Part shown: piece by piece, positions 16,919-26,116 of the stretch
Layout of the letters: each line of letters opens with the position of its first letter
Position numbering within the stretch: position 1 is the stretch's first letter
Assembly (NCBI RefSeq): GCF_009932375.1
Contig: NZ_BLJG01000048.1
Coordinates: forward strand, 1-62,118
Origin: Pseudomonas juntendi
Lineage (GTDB): Bacteria > Pseudomonadota > Gammaproteobacteria > Pseudomonadales > Pseudomonadaceae
Length of the DNA: 62,118 nt
Reading direction: 5' to 3'
Notes under the pieces: model-generated
Seen by the model: the letters and a program-made list of their open reading frames with translations, nothing else
Databases searched by the model: none
What the model was told of the DNA's origin: nothing
Translations under genes and position numbers: made by a program

Positions 16919-18322
16919 TCAGCGCTCGACCTGCCAGCCACCTCCCAGAGCCTTGTACAACGCCACGCTGCCCTGCAGTCGAGCCAGGTACAGTTGCGCC
17001 TGCTGGTCCTGGGCAACATACAGCGTGCGCTGGGTTTCCAGCACCGTCAGCAGCGTTTCGGCGCCGGCGCTGTAGCGCTGCTGTGCCAGGGCGAAGGCGG
17101 TGCGTGCTTCCTGTACCTCCTGGTCCTGCCATTGCCGCTGGCGGTCTACGCCATGGATCGCATTGAGCGCTTTTTCCACGTCGGCGAAACCTGCCAGGAT
17201 TGCGGCGCGGTAATCGTGCAGCAGCTCTTCCTGTTCGGCACTGGCCAGTTCGCGCTCGGCGCGCAGGCGGCCGTTGTTGAAGATGGGTGTGGCAATGCCG
17301 GCAGTGAGGGTATAGAAGGGGCTGTCGAGGATATCGGCGAAGGTCCGTGCCCCGCTACCCAGGTCTGCTCCCAGGGTCAGCTTGGGCAGCATGGCGGCCC
17401 TGGCCACTTGTACGTTGGCGCTGGCGGCGGCCAGCCGGGCCTCGGCGGCGGCAATGTCGGGGCGTCGGCCGAGCAGGTCGCTGGGCACCCCGCTGCCGAT
17501 CGCCGGCCAGCGCAGGGTAGCGATCGATTCGTTGGTGTTCGGTAATGCCTGCACCGGATCACCGAGCAAGGTGGCAAGGGTTATCCGGTTGTTCTGCCAT
17601 TGCTGCTCCAGCAGGGGTACCTGGCGCTCCTGGGCCGCCACCAGGCTGCGTTGCTGCGCCAGCTCCAGTCGCGTGGTCGAGCCAGAACGCTGGCGTGCCT
17701 CGACCAGGCCAAGCACGTCCCGGGCGTTTTTGAGGTTCAGCCGGGCGATGCGCAGCTGCTCCTGCAGCGCCAGGCCCTGCAGGTAGCTATCGGCGACGGC
17801 GCTGGTCAGCGTCAGCTCCACCGTCTGGCGATCGAAGCGGCTGGCGTCCAGGCCATGCAGAGCGCTGTCGCGGGCGGCGCGGATGCCACCCCAGAAATCG
17901 ACCTCGTAGCTGGCGCTCAAGCGCGTGCCGAATGAGGTGCTGGTGCGCTCGCTGCTGCTGGCGTCGAGTTGGTCGTTGCCGTCGCCGCGCAACAGGCGCT
18001 GGCGGCTGCCGTCCACTCCGAGCGTCAGCTCCGGCAGCCGCGCAGCGCCGGCGATCACAGCCAGCGCCTGGGCCTGGCGCACCCGTGCCGCGGCGGCGGC
18101 CAGGTCGTGGCTGTTGTGCCGGGCGCGTTCGACCAGGCGGTCCAGTTCGCCGCTGGAGAAGGCTTGCCACCAGTGAGCATCCGGCAGGGCCTGGCTGGAG
18201 GCGTCGGCTCGGGATTGCCAGGTTGGCGGCTCGGTAATGCCGGCCTCGGGGGCGGGCGGTGTGCTGCAGGCGGCCAGGGCCAGGCTGAGGGTCAACAGGC
18301 TGATGCGGCTTGGCAATGTCAT
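16919..18322 (-). CDS. opmQ: Outer-membrane lipoprotein OpmQ of the PvdRT-OpmQ efflux pump
   Basis: This TolC-family outer-membrane channel completes the PvdRT-OpmQ pump, which secretes new pyoverdine and recycles it from the periplasm. The 467-residue protein has a lipoprotein signal with the lipidated Cys19 in LALAAC. Two OEP repeats follow (pfam TolC type), with the typical GRRPDI motif in the middle and YKALGGGW near the end. It starts 3 bases after the pvdT stop codon, so pvdR-pvdT-opmQ is one operon. It is a NodT/OprM-type lipoprotein, distinct from the other family member at 38352-39812. Confidence 0.92.
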   Translation of the reverse strand: MTLPSRISLLTLSLALAACSTPPAPEAGITEPPTWQSRADASSQALPDAHWWQAFSSGELDRLVERARHNSHDLAAAAARVRQAQALAVIAGAARLPELTLGVDGSRQRLLRGDGNDQLDASSSERTSTSFGTRLSASYEVDFWGGIRAARDSALHGLDASRFDRQTVELTLTSAVADSYLQGLALQEQLRIARLNLKNARDVLGLVEARQRSGSTTRLELAQQRSLVAAQERQVPLLEQQWQNNRITLATLLGDPVQALPNTNESIATLRWPAIGSGVPSDLLGRRPDIAAAEARLAAASANVQVARAAMLPKLTLGADLGSGARTFADILDSPFYTLTAGIATPIFNNGRLRAERELASAEQEELLHDYRAAILAGFADVEKALNAIHGVDRQRQWQDQEVQEARTAFALAQQRYSAGAETLLTVLETQRTLYVAQDQQAQLYLARLQGSVALYKALGGGWQVER

Positions 18323-18325
18323 GGG

Positions 18326-20290
18326 CTATACGCTGGTAAGGGCTTTGACCGGATCAAGGCGCGCAGCCTTGCGGGCCGGCATGAAACCGAACACCACGCC
18401 GGTGATGACGGCGCAGGTGAAGGCGCCGAGAATGGCGGGCAGGGCGAATGCCACGGCGATGTCGGCGAGCATCAGGCCGCCACCGATGCACAGTGCCAGC
18501 ACGATACCCGTCACCCCGCCGACCATCGATAGCATCACCGCCTCGCTGAGGAACTGACGCAGGATATCGCGCTGGCGGGCGCCGGTGGCCATGCGGATAC
18601 CAATCTCGCGGGTACGTTCGCGCACGGTCATGAGCATGATGTTCATCACGCCGATACCGCCGACCAGCAGGGAAATGGCGGCGATGGCACCGAGCATCAG
18701 CGACAGGCTGTTCTGCGTGCGCGCCTCGGCCTGGATCAGCGCGGCGTCGTTGGTCAGTTCGAAGTCCTGCTTGTCCTGGTGGCGCTGGCGCATCAGGTGG
18801 GCGATTGCCCGCTCGGTTTCGCTCACCCGGCTCGAATCGGCTGCGGCGATGATCACGTATTCCGGGTCTTGCTTGCCGAACAGGCGTACGGACGCGGCGG
18901 AGTAGGGCACCACGATGCGCTCGTCGCTGTCCTGGTCGCCGGAGCTGGCACCTTTGCCGGCGAGCAGGCCGACCACCTGGAAGGGCACGTTGCCGATCAG
19001 CAGGTACTGGCCCAGCGGATCGCTGCCAGGCTCCATGAGCTTGTCCCGGACCTTCTGGCCGATCACCGCGACGGCGGCGGCAGCCCGTTCGTCAGCTTCG
19101 GTGAAGAAGTTGCCTTCGACCACTGGCCAGTTGAGGATCTCGGAGAACTGGGTGTTATTGCCGCCGACATAGAACTGCTGGTTGTTGTTGCCGTGGCGCA
19201 CGGTCAACTGGTCGCCGATCACCGGCATGATGCGCTGGACCTGGGGTAACTGGGCGATGGCGGCGACATCGTCCAGCGTGACGATGCCGGCCGGTTCGCG
19301 CAGCGTGGCGTGGCGGCCACTGAGGTAGAGGATGTTCGAGCCGAACGCAGCCATCTGGGCCATGACCTGGCGCTTGCTGCCTTCGCCGACAGCCAGCATC
19401 ACTACCACCGAGGCCACGCCGATGACGATGCCGAGCAGGGTCAGGGCGGTGCGGAAGCGGTTGATCCACATGACCCGCCAGGCCGCTTGCAGGGCCTCGA
19501 GCAACTCGCCCTTCCAGGCCCCGCGCAAGGTGGCGCCGCGGTCCAGGCGCTGGCGCAGGTCGTCGGCCTGCAGGCCTGGGTGCGCCGCGTCGAGGGGCCG
19601 GTCGGCCGCCGAGTCGCTGATCACCAGGCCGTCGCGAATTTCGATCACCCGTCGCGCCCGGGCCGCCACTTCACGGTCGTGGGTGATGAGGATGATCACA
19701 TGGCCCTGGCTGGCCAGTTCGTCTAGCAGGGCCATGACTTCGGCGCCGCTGTGGCTGTCCAGGGCGCCGGTGGGTTCGTCGGCGAGGATGATGTGGCCGC
19801 CGTTCATCAAGGCGCGGGCGATCGACACCCGCTGCTGCTGGCCGCCAGACAACTGGTGCGGGCGGTTGCCCGTGCGGCTGGCCAGGCCGAGGCGTTCGAG
19901 CAGGGCCGAAGCGCGGGCATGGCGCTCGGCGGCCGGGGTACCGGCATAAATGGCCGGCATCTCGACGTTTTCCTGGGCCGAGCCGGAGGGGATCAGGTGG
20001 TAGCCCTGGAATACGAAGCCGAAGGCTTCGCGCCGCAGCCAGGCCAGTTCGTCACTGTCCAGCTCGGCAACATCCTTGCCGGCGAAGCGGAAGCTGCCGG
20101 TGGTAGGGCGATCGAGGCAGCCAAGTATGTTCATCAGGGTCGACTTGCCCGAGCCGGAGGCACCGACGATGGCGACGAACTCGCCGGAGTGGATGCTCAG
20201 GCTGATGCCGCGTAGCACTTCCACCTTCGGCGAGTCGATGCCGCCGTAGTGCTTGCGGATGTCAGTGAGTTCGATCAAGGGCGCTGTCAT
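18326..20290 (-). CDS. pvdT: PvdT, MacB-type ABC transporter for pyoverdine secretion
   Basis: The 654-residue inner-membrane protein has an N-terminal ATPase (Walker [10 protein letters not shown] at 43-51, signature LSGGQQQR, Walker [10 protein letters not shown]) and a C-terminal MacB-type membrane part: one segment near residue 285, a large periplasmic domain and three segments at the C-terminus ending in an FtsX-like domain. This layout is that of MacB pumps, which work with a membrane-fusion partner and TolC-like channel. The ATG directly abuts the pvdR stop codon (20290/20291), indicating translational coupling. Confidence 0.93.
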   Translation of the reverse strand: MTAPLIELTDIRKHYGGIDSPKVEVLRGISLSIHSGEFVAIVGASGSGKSTLMNILGCLDRPTTGSFRFAGKDVAELDSDELAWLRREAFGFVFQGYHLIPSGSAQENVEMPAIYAGTPAAERHARASALLERLGLASRTGNRPHQLSGGQQQRVSIARALMNGGHIILADEPTGALDSHSGAEVMALLDELASQGHVIILITHDREVAARARRVIEIRDGLVISDSAADRPLDAAHPGLQADDLRQRLDRGATLRGAWKGELLEALQAAWRVMWINRFRTALTLLGIVIGVASVVVMLAVGEGSKRQVMAQMAAFGSNILYLSGRHATLREPAGIVTLDDVAAIAQLPQVQRIMPVIGDQLTVRHGNNNQQFYVGGNNTQFSEILNWPVVEGNFFTEADERAAAAVAVIGQKVRDKLMEPGSDPLGQYLLIGNVPFQVVGLLAGKGASSGDQDSDERIVVPYSAASVRLFGKQDPEYVIIAAADSSRVSETERAIAHLMRQRHQDKQDFELTNDAALIQAEARTQNSLSLMLGAIAAISLLVGGIGVMNIMLMTVRERTREIGIRMATGARQRDILRQFLSEAVMLSMVGGVTGIVLALCIGGGLMLADIAVAFALPAILGAFTCAVITGVVFGFMPARKAARLDPVKALTSV

Positions 20291-21469
20291 TCAACCTCCG
20301 CTGGCGGCTGGGGCGCCGATGACCAGTTGCTCGCCTTCGGCAAGGCCGTCGAGTATCTGCACGCGCAAGCGATCGCTCAGGCCGGTGCGCACCTTGCGCT
20401 GTTCGATCTTGCCGTCGCGGGTGACCACCTGGGCCAGGCGCACGCCTTCGTCGCCGGCACCATCCAGGGCTGCCAGTGGCGCCGTGAGCACTTGGCTGGC
20501 CTGGCCGGCGACGAAGAACACCTGGGTGGTCATCTCGGCCATCAGGGCGCCATCGGGGTTTTCCACATCGAGCAGCACGGTGTATTGCACCACTTGGGCG
20601 CCGGTGGTGCCGGCGATGGCACTGGCGGGGCTGCCACCGCCCTGGCTGGCCTGGTCCAGCGGCTTGGGCGGGATCGGCAGGATCTGCCGCACGGTGCTGG
20701 TCCAGCGGCGCTTGCCGCCGGCCAGGGTGGTGAAGTAGGCGGTCATGCCGGGCTTGACCTTGCCGATGTCGGCTTCGGACACCTGCGCCCACACGGTCAT
20801 TGGCGAGAGCTTGGCTATGCGCAGGATCAACGGGGTTTGTTGCTGGGCATTGAGGGTTTGCCCTTCGCGGGCATCGACTGCCACCACCGTGCCGTCCATC
20901 GGTGCGTAGATTCGGGTGTAGCCCAGCTCGGCTTCATCGCTGCGCAGGTTGGCCTGGGCCTGGCGGATTTGCGCCTGAAACATGTCGATGCGGGCCTGGG
21001 TGACCTTCAGCTGGGCGTCAGCCGTTTGCACGTCTTCGTCACGGGTGGCGCCGGCGGCGGCCAGGTCGCGCTGGCGCTTGAGCTGTTGCTGGGCCAGTTG
21101 GTACTGCGCGCGCTGCTCTGCCAGCTGAGCCTTGAGGTTGTCGATCGAATAGCGCCCGGCATCCAGCCGGGCCTGCTGGGTGGAGGGGTCGATTTCGACC
21201 AGCAGCTGGCCTTTGCGCACAGTGTCGCCGACCTCGACGTGCAGCTTGTGGATCTGCCCGGACGCCTGTGCGCCAACATCCACATAACGCCGTGGTTGCA
21301 GGGTACCCAGTGCTGTGACGCTGCTTTCGATATCGGCACGGGTGACCGCGACCGTGCTGACTGGCTGAGCCCCGAAGGGCAGGGCTTTCCAGGCCACCAG
21401 GCTGCCCAGGCCCAGCAGGCCCAGGCCTACGAGCAGGGCGCGACGGCGGGTGTTGGTTGAACGTGTCAT
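20291..21469 (-). CDS. pvdR: PvdR, periplasmic membrane-fusion protein of the pyoverdine efflux pump
   Basis: The 392-residue MacA-like adaptor has an N-terminal membrane anchor (about residues 12-30), a split lipoyl/barrel-sandwich domain, a coiled-coil hairpin (about 100-190, rich in Gln, Ala and Arg) and a beta-barrel region. It links PvdT to OpmQ. First gene of the pvdR-pvdT-opmQ operon. A perfect PvdS box is 69 bases upstream, so iron starvation should induce the pump together with synthesis genes. Confidence 0.93.
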   Translation of the reverse strand: MTRSTNTRRRALLVGLGLLGLGSLVAWKALPFGAQPVSTVAVTRADIESSVTALGTLQPRRYVDVGAQASGQIHKLHVEVGDTVRKGQLLVEIDPSTQQARLDAGRYSIDNLKAQLAEQRAQYQLAQQQLKRQRDLAAAGATRDEDVQTADAQLKVTQARIDMFQAQIRQAQANLRSDEAELGYTRIYAPMDGTVVAVDAREGQTLNAQQQTPLILRIAKLSPMTVWAQVSEADIGKVKPGMTAYFTTLAGGKRRWTSTVRQILPIPPKPLDQASQGGGSPASAIAGTTGAQVVQYTVLLDVENPDGALMAEMTTQVFFVAGQASQVLTAPLAALDGAGDEGVRLAQVVTRDGKIEQRKVRTGLSDRLRVQILDGLAEGEQLVIGAPAASGG

Positions 21470-21537
21470 GCAGGCTTCCAGCCAGGAGTGATGGCCACGC
21501 GCAGCCCGATTGCGGCGCGCACTGAGGTCCCAGATAG

Positions 21538-21561
21538 ACGAAGGTCAGCCGGGCGGATTTA
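21538..21561 (-). promoter_or_regulatory. PvdS iron-starvation box of the pvdRT-opmQ operon
   Basis: An exact TAAAT-N16-CGT is read on the minus strand 69 bases before the pvdR ATG, in the divergent pvdR/sigma gene gap. Confidence 0.85.
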
Positions 21562-21591
21562 GCCTTTGTCTCGGGCAGGATCCTTTGTTGC

Positions 21592-21606
21592 TGAGAATAA
21601 TTATAA
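21592..21606 (+). promoter_or_regulatory. Fur-box-like palindrome before the ECF sigma gene
   Basis: The 15 bases follow the 7-1-7 Fur pattern TGATAAT-N-ATTATCA with 12 of 14 informative positions matching. A TATAAT hexamer, a plausible sigma70 -10 element, overlaps it at 21602-21607. This placement fits iron-dependent repression of the sigma gene by Fur. Confidence 0.7.
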
Positions 21607-21697
21607 TTTGTAAGATCGCAACTTGATATCACTCGGTCCCGCGTTGGTGTCTGGAGGGGTTCCGGCAAAAACTGGCAGGGCGGTCTCAGGTAACGTC

Positions 21698-22174
21698 GTG
21701 GAACATTACTATCGCGAACTGGTGGGTTTCCTTTCCGCGCGCCTGGGCAATCGTCAGGCCGCCGAGGACGTGGCGCACGATGCTTATCTGCGGGTGCTGG
21801 AACGCACCCACGCCGAGCGCATCGAGCACCCGCGTGCCTTCCTTTATCGTACCGCGCTCAACCTGGTGGTCGACCGCCACCGCCGCCACCGGGTGCGCCA
21901 GGCGGAGCCGCTGGAGGTGCTCGATAGCGACGAGCGCTGGCATACCCCGGCGCCGGCGCACGACATGCAGCACGACCAGCGCCTGGCGCTGATGCAACGT
22001 GCGCTGGATGAGTTGAGCAAGGTCTGCCGCGAGTGCTTCCTGCTGCGCAAGCTCGAAGGCTTGTCTCATCAGCAAATCGCCGAGCACCTGGGCATCTCGC
22101 GCAGCCTGGTGGAAAAGCACATCGTCAACGCCATGAAGCATTGCCGGGTGCGCATGCGCGAGTGGGAGTGCTGA
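21698..22174 (+). CDS. fpvI: ECF sigma factor of the FecI/FpvI type
   Basis: The product, about 158 residues, has a region 2 (AEDVAHDAYLRVLE, HPRAFLYRTALNLVVDRHRR) and a region 4 helix-turn-helix (LSHQQIAEHLGISRSLVEKHI), as in iron-starvation ECF sigma factors. Position beside pvdR and distance from fpvA suggest FpvI, the sigma factor activated by the FpvA receptor. The frame is open to a TTG at 21623, with a GTG at 21647. I prefer the GTG at 21698 because a probable -10 element lies at 21602-21607, the upstream residues look unlike the family and length then matches. No anti-sigma (FpvR-like) gene is adjacent, which is unusual for this class. Confidence 0.8.
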   Translation: MEHYYRELVGFLSARLGNRQAAEDVAHDAYLRVLERTHAERIEHPRAFLYRTALNLVVDRHRRHRVRQAEPLEVLDSDERWHTPAPAHDMQHDQRLALMQRALDELSKVCRECFLLRKLEGLSHQQIAEHLGISRSLVEKHIVNAMKHCRVRMREWEC

Positions 22175-22341
22175 TTGCCGGGCTCAAGGAAAATGCAAAT
22201 TCTGTCAGCCAGTCACTTGATTTATGCGGTTTTCCCGACTTCTCTCAAAGAAGACCACTGCCAGGCAGGGCCCTGGCAATAGCCGTTAGCGGCGCAGTAT
22301 GGTCGTGGAACGCTCCCATTACCTACTGCCCAGGTCCGACC

Positions 22342-22821
22342 ATGGCAAACAAGACCCTGCGCATCCTCATCGCCGACGCCCACCCGTGCCAGCGCTTGCA
22401 GTTGGAGCGGTTGCTCAACGGCCTGGGCTATTACCGGATTGCCCCGGTGGAGAGCTTTGAAGAGCTGCAGCGCCTGGTGCAGTGCGCCTTGCAGCCCTTC
22501 AACCTGTTGCTGGGCAATATCGAGCTGGCCAGCCACGCTGGGGTCGACCTGGCGCGGTTCTGTCGCGTCAGCACGCAGATCCAGCACGCGCTGCTTTACC
22601 ACTCCAGCCAGTTGAAAGTGCCCGCAGTGCCCGCGGCCGAGCGCCAGGCGGTAAGCTTGAGCCTGCCCCAGGCCCCCGATATCGAGGCACTGGAAACATT
22701 CATGGCGATCATCGACACCCCGGTGCTGGTCGGCCAGTTGCCGCTGCCGGATACCCTGGCCGGCAACAGAGCCAGGCCACGGCTGCGGGCCAATTTTGCG
22801 CACACGGTGTTCAACCGCTGA
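22342..22821 (+). CDS. Small receiver-like (pseudo-response-regulator) protein
   Basis: The 159-residue protein resembles a stand-alone CheY-like receiver domain (LRILIADAHPCQRLQLERLL at its start, a ...FNLLLGNIEL strand in the middle). The usual phosphoacceptor aspartate at the end of the third strand is an asparagine (LLLGN), and no Lys-Pro is seen in the fifth-strand region. It is probably not phosphorylated. About 40 residues at the C-terminus are outside the domain. No histidine kinase or output domain is adjacent. Function unknown. It is preceded by a 167-base gap after the sigma gene and may be independently expressed. Confidence 0.75.
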   Translation: MANKTLRILIADAHPCQRLQLERLLNGLGYYRIAPVESFEELQRLVQCALQPFNLLLGNIELASHAGVDLARFCRVSTQIQHALLYHSSQLKVPAVPAAERQAVSLSLPQAPDIEALETFMAIIDTPVLVGQLPLPDTLAGNRARPRLRANFAHTVFNR

Positions 22822-22893
22822 CGGCGCATAGCGCAGGGCAACCGGGCAGGCATTTGTTATGCTCTTGCCCTTTGCCGATCTGCGGACCCTGCC

Positions 22894-24219
22894 ATGACTG
22901 CCATCGATACCGCTCGCCCGCCCCGGTTCAGCCGCGGCGACCACCGGACCCTGGGCCTGGCGGCGCTGGGCGGCGCGCTGGAAATCTACGATTTCATCAT
23001 TTTCGTGTTCTTCGCGCTGACCCTCAGCCAGCTGTTCTTCCCGCCGGAAATGCCGGAGTGGTTGCGCCTGCTGCAAAGCTTCGGGATTTTCGTCACCGGT
23101 TACCTGGCGCGGCCGCTGGGTGGCATCGTCATGGCTCACTTCGCCGACCACCTGGGCCGCAAGCGGGTGTTCAGCCTGAGCATTTTGATGATGGCGCTGC
23201 CGTGCCTGCTGATCGGGGTAATGCCGACCTATGCCGAGATTGGTTACGCCGCGCCGCTGATCTTGCTGGCGTTGCGCATATTGCAGGGGGCTGCGGTGGG
23301 CGGCGAGGTACCCAGTGCCTGGACATTCGTTGCCGAACACGCACCGCCGGGGCGGCGGGGGTATGCCCTGGGTTTCCTGCAGGCCGGGTTGACCTTTGGC
23401 TATTTGCTGGGAGCACTGACCGCGACGCTGTTGGCTCAGGCTTTCAGCGCCGAGGAAATTCTCGACTACGCCTGGCGTTACCCGTTCTTGCTCGGGGGCG
23501 TGTTTGGCGTGATCGGGGTGTGGTTGCGCCGTTGGCTGAGTGAAACGCCGGTATTTCTGGCCCTGCGCGAGCGCAAGGAGCAGCCGGTGAAATTCCCGTT
23601 GCGCCAGGTGCTGGGCGCGCATCGTGGGGCGTTGATTCCGGCTGCGCTGCTGACCTGCGTGCTGACCTCGGCGGTGGTGGTGCTGGTGGTGATTACGCCG
23701 ACGGTCATGCAGCAGCGCTTCGGCATGTCCGCCGCGCACACGTTCGCGCTGAGCAGCGTAGGCATCGTCTTTCTCAACATCGGTTGTGTGCTTGCCGGCC
23801 TGCTGGTCGACCGCCTGGGCGCCTGGCGGGCGTTGATGATCTACAGCGCGCTGCTGCCGCTGGGCATCGCTGCGTTGTATGCGAGCCTGGTGGGGCAGTG
23901 GGGCATGACGTGGCTGGCTTACGCGTTGGCCGGGCTCTGCTGTGGGGTGGTGGGTGTGGTGCCGTCGGTCATGGTCGGGCTGTTTCCGGCACAGATCCGG
24001 GTATCGGGTATTTCCTTCACCTACAACGTGGCCTACGCCTTGTGGGCCAGCACTACGCCCCTGGCGTTGATAGCCTTGATGCCGTGGAGCCCATGGGTGT
24101 GCGTTGGCTTCTGTCTGGTCATGGGCGCGGTGGGGCTGCTGACTGCCCGCTGCTTTGGCCGCCGCGAACCTTCCGCGTTCGCGGCGGAGCCCATGCCGAT
24201 CATGTGCGTCGACAAATGA
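22894..24219 (+). CDS. MFS transporter, metabolite:H+ symporter (MHS) type
   Basis: A 441-residue inner-membrane protein with about 12 hydrophobic segments. The loop between segments 2 and 3 has FADHLGRKRVF, the major-facilitator signature, and LRILQGAAVGGE follows in segment 4. These are characteristic of the MHS/ProP family of proton symporters for organic acids and osmolytes. Substrate cannot be told. It has its own 72-base upstream gap and ends at a strong terminator shared with the convergent ETF-QO gene. Nothing ties it to pyoverdine. Confidence 0.85.
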   Translation: MTAIDTARPPRFSRGDHRTLGLAALGGALEIYDFIIFVFFALTLSQLFFPPEMPEWLRLLQSFGIFVTGYLARPLGGIVMAHFADHLGRKRVFSLSILMMALPCLLIGVMPTYAEIGYAAPLILLALRILQGAAVGGEVPSAWTFVAEHAPPGRRGYALGFLQAGLTFGYLLGALTATLLAQAFSAEEILDYAWRYPFLLGGVFGVIGVWLRRWLSETPVFLALRERKEQPVKFPLRQVLGAHRGALIPAALLTCVLTSAVVVLVVITPTVMQQRFGMSAAHTFALSSVGIVFLNIGCVLAGLLVDRLGAWRALMIYSALLPLGIAALYASLVGQWGMTWLAYALAGLCCGVVGVVPSVMVGLFPAQIRVSGISFTYNVAYALWASTTPLALIALMPWSPWVCVGFCLVMGAVGLLTARCFGRREPSAFAAEPMPIMCVDK

Positions 24220-24222
24220 ACG

Positions 24223-24258
24223 AAAAAGCCCCCGGGCCGCGAGGCCAGGGGGCTTTTT
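24223..24258. terminator. Bidirectional rho-independent terminator
   Basis: An 11-bp perfect stem (24223-24233 with 24248-24258) has five T residues on the 3' side in both directions. It separates the convergent transporter and ETF-QO genes. Confidence 0.9.
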
Positions 24259-24276
24259 CTTGCTGCAAGGGTGGGC

Positions 24277-25941
24277 TTACATGTTCGGGTAGTTCGGCCC
24301 GCCAGCGCCTTCAGGGGTGACCCAGGTGATGTTCTGGGCCGGGTCCTTGATGTCGCAGGTCTTGCAGTGCACGCAGTTCTGCGCGTTGATCTGGAAGCGC
24401 TTGTTGCCGTCTTCCTGGGTGACCACTTCGTACACGCCGGCCGGGCAGTAACGCTGGGCGGGCTCGTCGTACAGCGGCAGGTTGCTGGCGATCGGGATGC
24501 TCGGGTCGGTCAGCTTCAGGTGGCAGGGTTGTTCCTCTTCATGGTTGGTGCTGGAGAGGAATACCGAGCTGAGCTTGTCGAAGCTGAGCTTGCCGTCCGG
24601 TTTCGGGTAGTCGATTTTCTGCGAGTCGGCCGCCAGCTTCAGGCAGGCGTAGTCCGGCTTGGTGTCGTGCAGGGTAAACGGCAGCTTGCCGCCAAACCAG
24701 TTCTGGTCGACATAGTTGAAAGCCCCCCCCAGCAGCGGGCCGAACTTGTGCAGTGCCGGGCCGAAGTTGCGGCTGGCGAACAGCTCTTCGTACAGCCAGC
24801 TGGCCTTGAACGCGCTGACGTAGCCGTCGAGCAGGTCGCCACCTTCACGCCCGGCAGCCAGGGCGTCAGCCACTGCTTCGGCGGCCAGCATGCCGGACTT
24901 CATCGCGGTATGGCTGCCCTTGATCTTCGAGAAGTTCAGGGTGCCGAGGTCGCACCCGATCAGCGCGCCGCCGTTGAAGACCATCTTCGGCAGGGAGTTC
25001 AGGCCGCCCTTGCAGATGGCGCGGGCGCCGTAGCTGATACGCTTGCCACCTTCGAGGTATTGGCTCATCACCGGGTGGTGCTTCAGGCGCTGGAATTCGT
25101 CGAAGGGCGACAGGTACGGGTTGGCATAGGACAGGTCGACGATCAGGCCGACTACCACCTGGTTGTTTTCCAGGTGGTAAAGGAACGAGCCACCGGTGTT
25201 GTCCTTGGCCATCACATCCAGCGGCCAGCCAGCGGTATGCACCACCAGGCCTTGCTCGTGCTTGGCCGGGTCGATTTCCCAGATTTCCTTCAGGCCGATG
25301 CCGTAGTGCTGCACGTCGGCTTCGCTGTCGAGGTTGAAGCGCTTGATCAGCTGCTTGCCGATATGGCCACGGCAGCCTTCGGCGAACAGGGTGTACTTGG
25401 CGCGCAGTTCCATGCCGGGGGTATACAGGCCGTCCTTTGGCTTGCCTTCGCGGTCGACACCCAGGTCGCCGGTGACAATGCCGCGGACCACGCCGTTTTC
25501 ATCGAACAAGGCTTCCTGGGCGGCGAAGCCGGGGTAGATTTCCACGCCCAGGTTCTCGGCCTGCTGGGCCAGCCAGCGGCACAGGTTGCCCAGCGAAATG
25601 ATGTAGTTGCCTTGGTTGTGCATGGTTTTGGGCACGAACAGGTCGGGCACTTTGGTCGAGCTGCCGGCGTCTTTGAGCACGTAGATATCGTCGCGCTTCA
25701 CTTCGGTGTTCAGTGGCGCGCCCAGTGCCTTCCAGTCGGGGAACAGCTCGTTCAGCGCGCGGGGCTCGAACACCGCACCGGAGAGGATGTGAGCACCGAC
25801 TTCGGAGCCTTTTTCCACCACGCAGACGCTGATTTCGCTACCGGTTTCGGCGGCCTTCTGCTTCAGGCGGCAGGCGGCGGACAGGCCCGCCGGGCCGGCG
25901 CCGACGATGACCACGTCGAATTCCATGTATTCGCGTTCCAC
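24277..25941 (-). CDS. Electron transfer flavoprotein-ubiquinone oxidoreductase
   Basis: ETF-QO passes electrons from reduced ETF (fatty-acid and amino-acid oxidation) to ubiquinone at the inner membrane. The 554-residue protein starts with an FAD dinucleotide fold (VVIVGAGPAGLSAA) and ends with a ferredoxin-like 4Fe-4S part (CPAGVYEV, NCVHCKTCDIKDP). A GTG start (25939-25941) is chosen: it gives the conserved MEREYMEFDVV N-terminus and has GGAGAG 6 bases upstream; an ATG 7 codons further out is less likely. It is divergent from etfBA, its electron donor, across a 550-base control region. Confidence 0.93.
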   Translation of the reverse strand: MEREYMEFDVVIVGAGPAGLSAACRLKQKAAETGSEISVCVVEKGSEVGAHILSGAVFEPRALNELFPDWKALGAPLNTEVKRDDIYVLKDAGSSTKVPDLFVPKTMHNQGNYIISLGNLCRWLAQQAENLGVEIYPGFAAQEALFDENGVVRGIVTGDLGVDREGKPKDGLYTPGMELRAKYTLFAEGCRGHIGKQLIKRFNLDSEADVQHYGIGLKEIWEIDPAKHEQGLVVHTAGWPLDVMAKDNTGGSFLYHLENNQVVVGLIVDLSYANPYLSPFDEFQRLKHHPVMSQYLEGGKRISYGARAICKGGLNSLPKMVFNGGALIGCDLGTLNFSKIKGSHTAMKSGMLAAEAVADALAAGREGGDLLDGYVSAFKASWLYEELFASRNFGPALHKFGPLLGGAFNYVDQNWFGGKLPFTLHDTKPDYACLKLAADSQKIDYPKPDGKLSFDKLSSVFLSSTNHEEEQPCHLKLTDPSIPIASNLPLYDEPAQRYCPAGVYEVVTQEDGNKRFQINAQNCVHCKTCDIKDPAQNITWVTPEGAGGPNYPNM

Positions 25942-26071
25942 AGGTTCTCTCCTACTCATCAAGGCTCGTGCTGTTGCTGGGTCTTATGGGTGCATGCGCG
26001 CAGTGGCTCGTCACGGGAGCGAAACTGTAGCTGCGCAACTGACGGACTACACCGTTTTGTCTTGGCCGCGC

Positions 26072-26100
26072 ATTATATCTACACCACTTGGCGGGTCCAA
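26072..26100 (-). promoter_or_regulatory. Sigma70-type promoter of the ETF-QO gene
   Basis: The minus strand reads TTGGAC, 17 bases, TATAAT, with the -10 hexamer about 130 bases before the GTG start. The -10 is a perfect consensus. Confidence 0.7.
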
Positions 26101-26102
26101 TA

Positions 26103-26116
26103 CAAACGTTTGTTTG
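26103..26116 (-). promoter_or_regulatory. PsrA-like operator CAAAC-N4-GTTTG
   Basis: The site matches the published PsrA consensus (C/G)AAAC-N2-4-GTTT(G/C), and its edge lies 2 bases from the -35 hexamer of the ETF-QO promoter. PsrA is a TetR-type regulator of fatty-acid oxidation in Pseudomonas that responds to long-chain fatty acids, so the target makes sense. Confidence 0.55.
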
